A stretch of 13,372 nt of DNA from a bacterium (GCA_025774425.1 JALGWA010000008.1:1-13372); one strand, 5' to 3'; numbered from the stretch's first letter, positions 1-8,938 are shown. Notes: generated by a model from the letters alone, not told the origin. Made by a program: numbers and translations.

Positions 1-505
1 TACCGAGCACCGCTCCCAGCGTGTTGACCGTGTAGAGACCGCCTATGCGTTTGCCTATCCGGTCGAGCTCTCTGCCTGCGTACCTGCTGAGGACGGGCAG
101 AGTTCCACCCATGAGCGTGGTGGGTACGAGCACCATGAGAAAGGAGAGCAGGAACCGGGTAAGTGCGAGCGGCAGCGTGTTTCCGCCGAAGGCCCCGTAG
201 ACTCCGGCATAGCCTCGCTGCAGCAGTACGAGCAATACCGGAAGCGCGAGGGCGTAGGCGCCTATGAGCACCTCGAGAACACCGTAGGACAGGATCGGTC
301 TCGAGAACCTGTCGGCCCGCTTGCCGATCACGATGCTGCCCAGCGCGAGTCCGCCCATGAATGCGGCGAGCACCGTGGAGACAGCCTGGGTGGTGTTGCC
401 GAACACGGTGATGAACATCCGTGCCCAGGCGACCTGGTATATGAGTCCCGCGACTCCCGATACGAAGAACAGGAGGTAAATCAAGGCCTTTCGTTCGCTC
501 TTCAT
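1..505 (-). CDS. Fused MFS/spermidine synthase-type membrane protein, N-terminal 168 residues (partial)
   Basis: The reading frame starts at the ATG at 505-503 (minus strand) and stays open for 168 codons to the window edge, so the gene is cut off. The visible part is very hydrophobic, with about five membrane segments (residues about 7-27, 41-61, 71-95, 112-133 and from 155). Family-typical stretches are 'SGVAGLIYQVAWARMF' near residue 16, 'FMGGLALGS' near 49, 'GGTLPVLSRY' near 133 and 'GLYTVNTLGAVLG' at the end. These are characteristic of the membrane half of fused MFS/spermidine synthase proteins, in which membrane helices precede a soluble aminopropyltransferase-like domain. That second domain lies outside the window, so whether this protein makes polyamines, transports something or does neither cannot be judged. 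A purine-rich site (GGGAG) lies just upstream of the ATG. It is divergent from the M28 peptidase gene. Family assignment is fairly sure; function is not. Confidence 0.85.
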   Translation of the reverse strand, partial: MKSERKALIYLLFFVSGVAGLIYQVAWARMFITVFGNTTQAVSTVLAAFMGGLALGSIVIGKRADRFSRPILSYGVLEVLIGAYALALPVLLVLLQRGYAGVYGAFGGNTLPLALTRFLLSFLMVLVPTTLMGGTLPVLSRYAGRELDRIGKRIGGLYTVNTLGAVLG

Positions 506-530
506 GCTCTCCCTCGCTCCCTTTTCCACA

Positions 531-559
531 ATGCTATCCGCATATGACGCGCGGCACAA
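531..559 (-). promoter_or_regulatory. Weak candidate promoter for the membrane protein gene
   Basis: On the minus strand, TTGTGC (559-554) and TAGCAT (536-531) are 17 bases apart and lie about 26 bases upstream of the start codon. Only 3/6 and 4/6 positions match the sigma-70 consensus, so this is a tentative call. Confidence 0.25.
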
Positions 560-568
560 TACCTAAAT

Positions 569-581
569 GGGGTCGGACCCC
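569..581. repeat. Short GC palindrome GGGGTC-G-GACCCC in divergent intergenic region
   Basis: A perfect 6-base inverted repeat with a one-base centre, preceded by AAAT. It lies between the two divergent genes, upstream of the -35 of the M28 gene promoter. It could be a solitary remnant of a REP-like element (similar GGGGTC/GACCCC ends occur in such elements) or a protein-binding dyad. No second copy is visible in this window and no transposase is nearby. Confidence 0.4.
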
Positions 582-614
582 GGCACGCACAGCCTGATAC
601 ACCGCCCGGGCGGG

Positions 615-644
615 TTGTTGGGGACATGCGTTTCGTATTATAAT
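615..644 (+). promoter_or_regulatory. Promoter for the M28 peptidase gene
   Basis: A perfect -10 box TATAAT (639-644) stands 18 bases after TTGTTG (615-620, 3/6 match to TTGACA). The local AT-rich stretch is conspicuous in this GC-rich sequence. The predicted transcript start near 651 leaves a leader of about 30 bases before the preferred ATG at 681. Confidence 0.6.
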
Positions 645-666
645 TGTAGGTAGGGAGCCGGAGTGC

Positions 667-673
667 AAAGGAG
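667..673 (+). promoter_or_regulatory. Ribosome binding site that fixes the M28 start at 681
   Basis: AAAGGAG lies 7 bases before ATG 681. The alternative upstream GTG at 663 would overlap this site and would add six residues in front of the signal peptide, so 681 is the better start. Confidence 0.7.
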
Positions 674-680
674 ACGGTAC

Positions 681-3182
681 ATGTCGGTGCGCATGGTCTG
701 GTACCTCATCGTGTGTATGGTTCTGGCCGGGGCCGCGGCCGCCGGGGAGGAATGCTTCATCGCCGCGGTCGGCAGGCCGGTGGCCGTCGAATGGCTGCGC
801 GGGGCCGGGCTGCTCTACCTCGCCGACCTCGGCGACGAGTATCTCGTCATGGGTGATGAGCCCGCCGTCTCGAGGCTGGCGGCTGCCGGTGTGCGCTTCC
901 GAACCGTTGCGGACCTCGAGCCGGGAGACGAGGTGTTCCTGCTCAGGGCCCGCGGGTCCGCGAGCGACATGGTCGTCCCGCCCGCGCTCATCGGCCTCGG
1001 CGGAGGAAGGTATCTCGCCGTCGTGCGGGAGGGTGGGGCGAGGAGCCCCGGGCCGGCGGCCTTCGAGAAGGAGCGGCTCTTTCCCAGGCCCTTCCCCCCG
1101 GCGGTGGAACGGAAGGCAGGCGAGCCCGGGACTATCGTCCCTTCGCCGGCCGTTCAGGCGATGGTGAGCGCCGTTTCACAGGACACGCTGACGAGGTACA
1201 TCTCCGAGCTCAGCGGCGCCCGGCCCGTCGTGATCGGTGGTGTCGTCGATACGCTTCGCACCAGGTATTCGTACAGCCCCGGGATCGACCGCGCGGCCGA
1301 GTACATCTTCGGGAGAATGGAATCATACGGCCTCGACGTCGAATACCATCACTATGCCGTGAGCACGTTCGACTGCTACGCCTCATGCTTCCTCGACTGC
1401 GAGCGCGGCTGGATCGCCGGCAGCGATCAATGCGTGATCGCCACGGCCGACGGCGGCGGGTCCTGGACCAAGCAGATCGAGGGCGCCGCGTTCAACACTT
1501 TCCACGACGTGTGCTTCATCGACTCCGTCGAGGGATGGGTGTGCGGCGCCGGCGGCGTCATCCGCCACACTTCCGACGGCGGGGCGACGTGGGCCGCGCA
1601 GGCGACGCCGACGACCGCAACTCTGAGGGAAATATGCTTCCTGGACTCCGTCGACGGTTGGGCGGCCGGGTACGCGGGCGTGATACTGCATACGGTGGAC
1701 GGCGGCGGGACGTGGTCGCTGGTCCCGAGCGGGGCGAGGGCCGATCTCTACGGCCTCTGCTTCTCGGCGCCCGATCGCGGCTGGGCCTGCGGAAAGCACG
1801 GCGTCGTGCTCGCCTGGGACGGCGTCTCGTGGACGGCCGTTTCCAGCGGCACGGGCGAGCACCTTTACGACATCGGCTTCGCCGCCGGGACGGGCTACAT
1901 CGCGGGCGGGGGAAGGACGGTCCTCAAGACCGTGGACGGAGGCGCGACCTGGGTCCCCCTGCCGCTGCCGGAGGACGCCAATCCGTACTTCTACGGGGTG
2001 TGCTTCGTCGACGCCCTCGAGGGCTGGGTGGTCGGCCTGGGCGGCACCGTTCTCCACACCTCGGACGGCGGCGCCACGTGGACCATGCAGCCGACTTATA
2101 CCTTGTTCGGCCTGCGGTCGGTGGATTTCGTCGACTCCGTCGAGGGCTGGGCGGTCGGCTACGGCGGCACCATCCTCCACACCTCGGACGGCGGCGGGAC
2201 GTGGGAGAGCCAGCGCGGGAATCTCCCGGCCGACGAGGTGATCGAGTGGAAGAACGTGGTGGGCGCCAAGCCCGGCACTTCATCGAGCGGGCAGGTCGTG
2301 ATATGCGGCCACTTCGACTGTACCTCCGACGACCCCGAGAACCTCGCGCTGGGCGCCGACGACAACGCGAGCGGCACGGCGACGGTGCTGGAGGCGGCGA
2401 GGGTGCTGGCGCCGCGCCTTTTCGAGAAGACCGTGAAGTTCGTGTGTTTCTCCGGGGAGGAACAGGGCATATACGGGAGCGGCGAGTACGCCGCCGACGC
2501 CGCCAGGAGGGGCGACGAGATAGCAGGCGTCCTCAACTTCGACATGACGGGCTACGAGGACGTCGCGCCCGAGGACATAGACATCATCGGAAACCCGGCT
2601 TCGCGGTGGCTCGTCGAACTGGCCGCGGACTGCGCCGCCGCCTATGTACCGGGTCTTCCGACCCTCGAGATCATCGATGCGACCATGACCTTGAGCGATC
2701 ACTCGTCGTTCTGGAACGCAGGATATGACGCGCTTCTCGGCATGGATGACCGCGGGCTGCCTTATCCCTACTACCATACGAAGAATGACACGCTCGGCAA
2801 CCTCAACATGGCCTTCGCGGCCAACGTGGCCAGGATGGCCGTCGCGACGGTGGCCGAGCTCGCCGTGCCGGACCCCGCCGGGGGCGTATGGGACGGGGCT
2901 CGGGCCGGGGACCGCGGGGTGGGGGTCTTTCCGAATCCGATGAGGGGGAAGGTGAGGATATGCTTTGCCCTCGGAGGGGTAGGCCGGGTGCGGGCGGGGG
3001 TCTACGACGTCGAGGGCCGATTGGTCAGGATTGTATTGGCGTCGACGCTGCCCGCCGGACGGCACGAATTGACCTGGGACGGAAGGGATGAAGGCGGGCG
3101 CCTCGTGTCGCCGGGCGTCTACTTCGTGAGGATCGACACCGGGGAGCGCAAGCTCTCCGCGGGGTTGGTGCTGCTTCGCTAG
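681..3182 (+). CDS. Secreted M28-family zinc peptidase with an inserted seven-repeat YCF48-like propeller and FlgD/Por-type C-terminal domain
   Basis: Encodes 833 residues from the ATG at 681. Residues 1-22 form a signal peptide (basic start, hydrophobic core, AAAA before EE), followed by a poorly typed N-terminal region to about 165. The M28 fold begins near 166 ('TLTRYISELSG', then 'AAEYIFGRMESYGLDVEYHHY'). It is interrupted at 231-511 by seven YCF48/BNR-like repeats and resumes near 520. All expected di-zinc ligands and the catalytic acid are visible: H544 ('GHFD'), D560/D561 ('GADDNASG'), E593-E594 ('SGEEQG'), D621 ('FDMTGY') and H674 ('SDHSSF'). Family knowledge therefore predicts an active aminopeptidase or carboxypeptidase acting outside the cytoplasm. 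Residues about 748-833 ('FPNP...', 'WDGRDEGG', 'SPGVYFVR') resemble FlgD-like/type IX sorting domains, suggesting surface display or secretion. It has its own promoter. Substrate is unknown. Domain calls are confident; the role of the propeller (substrate or partner binding) is inference. Confidence 0.9.
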   Translation: MSVRMVWYLIVCMVLAGAAAAGEECFIAAVGRPVAVEWLRGAGLLYLADLGDEYLVMGDEPAVSRLAAAGVRFRTVADLEPGDEVFLLRARGSASDMVVPPALIGLGGGRYLAVVREGGARSPGPAAFEKERLFPRPFPPAVERKAGEPGTIVPSPAVQAMVSAVSQDTLTRYISELSGARPVVIGGVVDTLRTRYSYSPGIDRAAEYIFGRMESYGLDVEYHHYAVSTFDCYASCFLDCERGWIAGSDQCVIATADGGGSWTKQIEGAAFNTFHDVCFIDSVEGWVCGAGGVIRHTSDGGATWAAQATPTTATLREICFLDSVDGWAAGYAGVILHTVDGGGTWSLVPSGARADLYGLCFSAPDRGWACGKHGVVLAWDGVSWTAVSSGTGEHLYDIGFAAGTGYIAGGGRTVLKTVDGGATWVPLPLPEDANPYFYGVCFVDALEGWVVGLGGTVLHTSDGGATWTMQPTYTLFGLRSVDFVDSVEGWAVGYGGTILHTSDGGGTWESQRGNLPADEVIEWKNVVGAKPGTSSSGQVVICGHFDCTSDDPENLALGADDNASGTATVLEAARVLAPRLFEKTVKFVCFSGEEQGIYGSGEYAADAARRGDEIAGVLNFDMTGYEDVAPEDIDIIGNPASRWLVELAADCAAAYVPGLPTLEIIDATMTLSDHSSFWNAGYDALLGMDDRGLPYPYYHTKNDTLGNLNMAFAANVARMAVATVAELAVPDPAGGVWDGARAGDRGVGVFPNPMRGKVRICFALGGVGRVRAGVYDVEGRLVRIVLASTLPAGRHELTWDGRDEGGRLVSPGVYFVRIDTGERKLSAGLVLLR
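1371..2213 (+). repeat. Seven tandem YCF48/BNR-like protein repeats inside the M28 gene
   Basis: Seven units of about 40 residues fill residues 231-511. The pattern is an aromatic or leucine-rich lead, then 'CF-D-x-x-x-GW-x-x-G', then 'G-x-x-x-HT-x-DGG-x-TW'. Units 2, 3, 6 and 7 match best (for example 'CFVDALEGWVVG' and 'GGTVLHTSDGGATW'). Units 4 and 5 are degenerate: unit 4 has 'WDGVSW' and unit 5 has 'GTGYIAG'. Seven units fit a closed seven-bladed beta-propeller. At DNA level the repeats share blocks such as ACCTCGGACGGCGGC, suggesting duplication within the gene. Confidence 0.85.
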
Positions 3183-3189
3183 TCGCGGC

Positions 3190-3202
3190 CGCGGGGCCCG
3201 CG
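3190..3202 (+). terminator. Small GC hairpin after the M28 gene
   Basis: CGCGG-GGC-CCGCG lies 8 bases after the M28 stop codon and upstream of the next promoter. The stem is only 5 bp and no T tract follows, so its terminator role is weakly supported. Confidence 0.25.
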
Positions 3203-3220
3203 CAACGGCGGCGTATTGGG

Positions 3221-3249
3221 TTGACACGATCCCCGGTCGCCTCTAAGGT
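3221..3249 (+). promoter_or_regulatory. Promoter of the rhomboid-clpB operon with a flanking inverted repeat
   Basis: A perfect -35 box TTGACA (3221-3226) is followed after 17 bases by TAAGGT (3244-3249, 3/6 match). The inverted repeat TCCCCG (3230-3235) / CGGGGA (3250-3255), with centres about 20 bases apart, brackets the -10 box. A second small dyad, AAGGT/ACCTT, lies at 3245-3261. I see no CIRCE element, so HrcA control of clpB is not supported by the sequence. Confidence 0.6.
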
Positions 3250-3278
3250 CGGGGAAACCTTGATGCAGGTCAGAGCAG

Positions 3279-3950
3279 ATGTTTCCGATCAGGGACGATG
3301 TACCTTCGAGGGCCTATCCGTACGCCACGCTGGGGCTGATAGTCCTCAACACCGCGATCTTCGTGATCCAGTTCGGCCAGCGCCTGACCGATCCGGCGGG
3401 AGCCGCCGGCGCGCTCGCCAGCTTCGGGCTCGTCCCGGCGCAGGCGGCGCAGGGCAGGGTCCTGCCCTTCTTCACGTCCATGTTCATGCACGGCGGCTGG
3501 TTCCACCTCATCGGGAACATGTGGTACCTGTGGATCTTCGGCGACAATGTCGAGGACAGGCTCGGACCGGTGAAATTCGTAGCCTTCTACATCACATGCG
3601 GGCTCGTGGGGAACTTCAGCCATTTCCTCGCAAACACGTCTTCAGCGGTGCCCGCGGTGGGCGCGAGCGGGGCCATAGCCGGCGTCCTGGGCGCCTACGT
3701 GGTCTCCTACCCGATGGCCCGCATCCTGGTCGTGATTCCGCTCTTCCTGTTTCTGCATCTAATGACCGTGCCCGCGCTGGTCGTCGTCGGATTCTGGTTC
3801 ATCGTGCAACTTGCGAGCGGGGCCTTTTCGCTGTCGCATTCGGGCGTCTACGGCGGCGTGGCGTGGTGGGCGCACATAGGCGGTTTCATCGGGGGAATCG
3901 CCGTCTTCAGCCTGTTCAGGCCCCGCCCGAGGGTGATGTACATACCTTGA
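3279..3950 (+). CDS. Rhomboid-family intramembrane serine protease
   Basis: A 223-residue polytopic membrane protein with the full rhomboid signature. It has an N-terminal helix near residues 15-32, then '[20 protein letters not shown]' at 71-90 with H76 and N80 of the oxyanion region. The catalytic serine S130 lies in '[13 protein letters not shown]', and the catalytic histidine H199 in '[11 protein letters not shown]'. Rhomboids cleave helical membrane substrates within the bilayer. The family includes six- and seven-helix forms; the length here fits the six-helix bacterial type without extra domains. Its substrate cannot be predicted. The gene follows a good promoter at 3221-3249, and only a weak ribosome site precedes the ATG. 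It lies 52 bases upstream of clpB on the same strand with no terminator between them, so the two are probably co-transcribed, linking it to protein quality control. Confidence in the catalytic family is very high. Confidence 0.95.
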   Translation: MFPIRDDVPSRAYPYATLGLIVLNTAIFVIQFGQRLTDPAGAAGALASFGLVPAQAAQGRVLPFFTSMFMHGGWFHLIGNMWYLWIFGDNVEDRLGPVKFVAFYITCGLVGNFSHFLANTSSAVPAVGASGAIAGVLGAYVVSYPMARILVVIPLFLFLHLMTVPALVVVGFWFIVQLASGAFSLSHSGVYGGVAWWAHIGGFIGGIAVFSLFRPRPRVMYIP

Positions 3951-4002
3951 AGCGACCAGGCCGGGAGGCGTACGCGCCGCACCCGGCCAAGGAGGATGGA
4001 GG

Positions 4003-6588
<2,586 letters not shown>

Positions 6589-6606
6589 GCCCCGCCCGCC
6601 GCGGGG

Positions 6607-6630
6607 AACCCCGGGAGAGCGGCGGGGGTT
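6607..6630 (+). terminator. Possible hairpin after clpB
   Basis: AACCCC (6607-6612) can pair with GGGGTT (6625-6630) across a 12-base GC-rich loop, 18 bases after the clpB stop. There is no T tract and the loop is large, so this is a weak candidate. The rest of the 149-base gap holds only the TATAAT element of the next gene. Confidence 0.25.
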
Positions 6631-6717
6631 GAAACACGTGCGGGGCGGGGGTCGCATGGGCCTCGGGCCGTGGGAATCGTACGCGGCCGGGCGCCGTCTA
6701 AATACCCCAGGGGAGGG

Positions 6718-6723
6718 TATAAT
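6718..6723 (+). promoter_or_regulatory. Perfect -10 box just before the TonB-like gene
   Basis: TATAAT ends only 14 bases before the ATG at 6738, which would give a leader of roughly 8 bases. No good -35 box lies 16-18 bases upstream. The element overlaps the right arm of a small inverted repeat, ATACCC (6702-6707) / GGGTAT (6715-6720), which could be an operator. No clear ribosome site precedes the ATG, consistent with a short-leader transcript. Confidence 0.4.
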
Positions 6724-6737
6724 TCCCCGGGCAGGTC

Positions 6738-7532
6738 ATGAGAGGCAAGAGCACAAGAATATATCTGCTCGTCTCGATGCTGTTCCACGTGCTGCTGATT
6801 CTCGCGTGGGTGGCCGCGGAGTCCGTGATCGAGCGCGAGCGCCGCGGGAAGACCGCCCGCGAGGACGAGCGTTTCGTCTTCGAGGTCGTGGAGACGCCCG
6901 ACTACGCCCCGGACGAGGAGCCCGAGTCGCCGACCGTCCTCGTCTCGGACAAGAGCACCAGGGCCGCCGATACCGACCCCCGCACCGACCGGAGCCGCGA
7001 CATTCCCTATTCGCCGGGCGATGTCGCCTTGGAGTCGGCGGGGCGGACCGACGGCGACGAGGCTGCACCGGGGGACGAGGGCCGGCGCGAGCCTCCGCCC
7101 TCGGACATGGCCGCTCTCGACATCGTGCCGGAGGGGGACGGGGACGGTCGTTATCCGATTTCCGCCGGGTCACGGGAATTCAAGAATCTCGTGTCCAGCC
7201 TCTCGCGGCGGGGTGGGGTCAGTTTCAACACCTACGAGTGGGACTTCGCACCTTACATGCTGGCGATGAAGCGGAAGGTCGAGAGGAACCTCCACCCGCC
7301 CTACGCCTTCACCCACATGGGCATCGTCAGCGGGATCAACATACTGCATTTCACGGTGCTCCGGGACGGCACCGTGCGCGACCTCACCATTCTGGCGAGC
7401 GACACGCACTCGAGCCTGGACCGGACGAGCGTCAGGGCCATCCAACTCTCGATGCCCTTCATGCCCCTGCCCGATGACTTTCCGGAGGACGCTCTCGAAG
7501 TGACGGCGCAGTTCTCGTACGTGGCGCGCTGA
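6738..7532 (+). CDS. TonB-like protein (TonB C-terminal domain, single N-terminal membrane anchor)
   Basis: A 264-residue protein with three parts. A single N-terminal membrane helix lies at residues about 8-27 ('IYLLVSMLFHVLLILAWV'). A long charged Asp/Glu/Pro-rich linker runs to about 140. The C-terminal domain from about 170 has TonB_C features: 'KVERNLHPPYAF', 'LHFTVLRDGTVRDLTIL', then 'SLDRTSVRAIQLSMPFMPLP' and a final 'AQFSYVAR'. TonB proteins pass proton-motive-force energy from ExbB/ExbD in the inner membrane to outer-membrane receptors; some relatives serve in other envelope complexes. Its presence implies a two-membrane cell. No exbB, exbD or receptor gene is in the window and the linker is acidic rather than the classical Pro-Lys/Pro-Glu repeat, so its energising partner is unknown. 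It is convergent with the sulfatase-like gene. A TolA-like or AgmX/PglI-type role is an alternative. Fold confidence is good, exact function low. Confidence 0.75.
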   Translation: MRGKSTRIYLLVSMLFHVLLILAWVAAESVIERERRGKTAREDERFVFEVVETPDYAPDEEPESPTVLVSDKSTRAADTDPRTDRSRDIPYSPGDVALESAGRTDGDEAAPGDEGRREPPPSDMAALDIVPEGDGDGRYPISAGSREFKNLVSSLSRRGGVSFNTYEWDFAPYMLAMKRKVERNLHPPYAFTHMGIVSGINILHFTVLRDGTVRDLTILASDTHSSLDRTSVRAIQLSMPFMPLPDDFPEDALEVTAQFSYVAR

Positions 7533-7533
7533 A

Positions 7534-7565
7534 GGCCGCGCGCCGCGAGGGGCGGCGCCGCGGTC
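7534..7565. terminator. Bidirectional hairpin between convergent genes
   Basis: The arm GGCCGC-GCGCCGC (7534-7546) pairs with GCGGCGC (7552-7558) and GCGGTC (7560-7565), giving 13 bp with one bulged C at 7559, one G-T pair and the loop GAGGG. It exactly fills the space between the TonB-like stop (7532) and the sulfatase-like stop (7567). It has no T tract on either strand, so it may act by pausing, with Rho, or as a 3' stabiliser. Confidence 0.6.
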
Positions 7566-7566
7566 G

Positions 7567-8781
7567 CTACAGGTATCCGAAGCCCTTGAGGCGCGCCTTC
7601 ACTTCCTCGCCGGCCTCGGCGTAGGACGCGATGTCTCTGCTCCGGGACCTCAAGAGTTCCCTGTATGCGACGATCCTGTCGGGGATCGGCTCGCCGACGT
7701 CATTGGTGTGGAGGTTGTCGTTGAGTATGAACATGAAGTCCTTGTTGCGGTCGAAGAGATAGATGTCCCCCTTCTCGTGGACGCCGCAGAAACCGACCTT
7801 GGCGTATGACGTGGAGATGAGGTTCCTCGCCTTGCCGCCGATGGGGCGGTCCTGGAGCGAGAACTTGGAGAGCATCATCTGGTGGAAGTCCTCGTGGTCG
7901 ATGAGGGTGCTGTCGACCACACCGCCGCCCCGTCCCGGCCCGTGCCTCAGCGCGAAGACCTCGAACTGCTCGAAGCAGAACCCCGTGCTGTGATGCCAGA
8001 GCGGGTTCTCCGTCCTGCCCCACTCGCCGTCGAACGCCCTCTTGCCGCATTGGCAGAAGCACTCGCCGTGGTCGGAGTTGACCAGTATCTCGAGGCCGGG
8101 GTAGCGTTCCAGGACGACCTCTACGAGCCGGCGCATGAAGTCGTCGACGAGGAGGCATTCGTTGTAGTACATCCTCTCGACTATGTCCAGGTCCTCCATG
8201 GTGAGGGCGAAATGCTGTTCACGCCAGAGGGCCATCTTGCGCCCCATGACCCGTGACTGCTCCTCGTCGATGAACTCGTAGCGTCTCTTCAGGCCGTAGC
8301 GCTCGGACGAGTACTCGTAGTGATGGAAGTAGTCGTGCATGAGGAACGTGTGGAAGAATACGACGTCGCTCTGCTTGAGCCTGTTTGCGATCATGTCGAT
8401 CATGCCGTCCAGCTTCCGCGTGTCGTAGGTCGACGCGAAGTAGCGCCCGCTCCGGTACTGGAAGATGTCGGATTCCGCGAGCACGCCGCAGCAGATGAGG
8501 CTCGGCCTGACCTCGGCCTCGACGAAGCGGTCGAAGATGAGATCGACCGGCTGACCGGGGTACAGCCTGTATCCCCAGAAGTTGTGCGAGACCGTCGGCT
8601 CGCCTGTGAACATCGATGCGTATGAGGGGATGGTCCAGTTGCAGCTGGCGATGTAGTTGTCGTAGTAGACGGAGTTCTGCTTGAGGGCCGTCATGAAGGG
8701 CGAGATGGGGACGCCGTTCACGACCTTGCCGATGTTGTCCCTTCTGTAGGTGTCGAGCGATATCACGAGCAACTTGTCCAT
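7567..8781 (-). CDS. Sulfatase-like protein of the alkaline phosphatase superfamily
   Basis: A 404-residue protein from the ATG at 8781-8779, chosen because 'MDKLLVISLDTYRRDNIG' matches the usual family beginning and a GGCGGAAG site precedes it; an in-frame ATG at 8817 would add 12 atypical residues. No signal peptide, so probably cytoplasmic. Metal-site motifs are visible: D10 in 'SLDTYRRD', H149 in 'FLMHDYFHHY' and D237-H238 in 'NSDHGE'. The region 'CNWTIPSYASMFTG' (47-60) aligns with the nucleophile site, where T50 stands in place of the formylglycine Cys/Ser of true sulfatases. A phosphodiesterase, phosphotransferase or phosphatase activity is therefore as likely as sulfate ester hydrolysis. 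Residues 241-245 form an unusual Cys cluster 'CFCQC' directly after DHGE. The C-terminus 'LKGFGYL' resembles the family's usual ending. It has no enzymatic neighbours to hint at a substrate and is divergent from the M14 gene. Confidence 0.8.
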   Translation of the reverse strand: MDKLLVISLDTYRRDNIGKVVNGVPISPFMTALKQNSVYYDNYIASCNWTIPSYASMFTGEPTVSHNFWGYRLYPGQPVDLIFDRFVEAEVRPSLICCGVLAESDIFQYRSGRYFASTYDTRKLDGMIDMIANRLKQSDVVFFHTFLMHDYFHHYEYSSERYGLKRRYEFIDEEQSRVMGRKMALWREQHFALTMEDLDIVERMYYNECLLVDDFMRRLVEVVLERYPGLEILVNSDHGECFCQCGKRAFDGEWGRTENPLWHHSTGFCFEQFEVFALRHGPGRGGGVVDSTLIDHEDFHQMMLSKFSLQDRPIGGKARNLISTSYAKVGFCGVHEKGDIYLFDRNKDFMFILNDNLHTNDVGEPIPDRIVAYRELLRSRSRDIASYAEAGEEVKARLKGFGYL

Positions 8782-8832
8782 GTTCTTCCGCCTTTCAGCC
8801 CGCGTCGGGAAACGCAAACATGTCCATGCCGC

Positions 8833-8849
8833 ACAAGCCGGCTGCTTGT
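8833..8849. promoter_or_regulatory. Operator-like dyad ACAAGC-N5-GCTTGT
   Basis: A perfect 6-base inverted repeat with half-site centres 11 bases apart, the geometry of a dimeric helix-turn-helix regulator site. It sits in the divergent gap, about 52 bases upstream of the sulfatase-like start. A further ACAAGC half-site at 8912-8917 overlaps the -35 box of the M14 promoter. I see no convincing sigma-70 promoter for the sulfatase-like gene in this gap. Confidence 0.35.
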
Positions 8850-8908
8850 CACAGTGAATATCGGCAAATCGAGGCGAGTCTTGACCGCCAATCGCAGGCG
8901 CGCGGGCG

Positions 8909-8938
8909 TTGACAAGCGGGTTGGATGTGTAGTATAAT
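8909..8938 (+). promoter_or_regulatory. Consensus sigma-70 promoter for the M14 carboxypeptidase gene
   Basis: TTGACA (8909-8914) and TATAAT (8933-8938), both perfect, are separated by 18 bases. This is the strongest promoter in the window. Transcription would begin near 8945, leaving a leader of about 75 bases with a hairpin before the ATG at 9021. Confidence 0.85.

Noticed and set aside
663-680. Upstream GTG start for the M28 peptidase
   Set aside because: It would overlap the AAAGGAG ribosome site and put extra residues before a good signal peptide. ATG 681 is better placed.
1383-2180. Open frames on both strands overlapping the propeller repeats of the M28 gene
   Set aside because: They repeat periodically because the underlying gene does, are rich in Arg/Gly/His and have no ribosome site. 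They are shadows.
3183-3278. CIRCE element or sigma-32 promoter upstream of the clpB operon
   Set aside because: No TTAGCACTC/GAGTGCTAA repeat and no CTTGAA/CCCCAT pair is present. The visible promoter is of the sigma-70 type.
8782-8817. Upstream ATG extending the sulfatase-like protein by 12 residues
   Set aside because: The extension is basic and not family-like, whereas 'MDKLLVISLDTYRRD' begins where the family's first strand begins and has a purine-rich site upstream.
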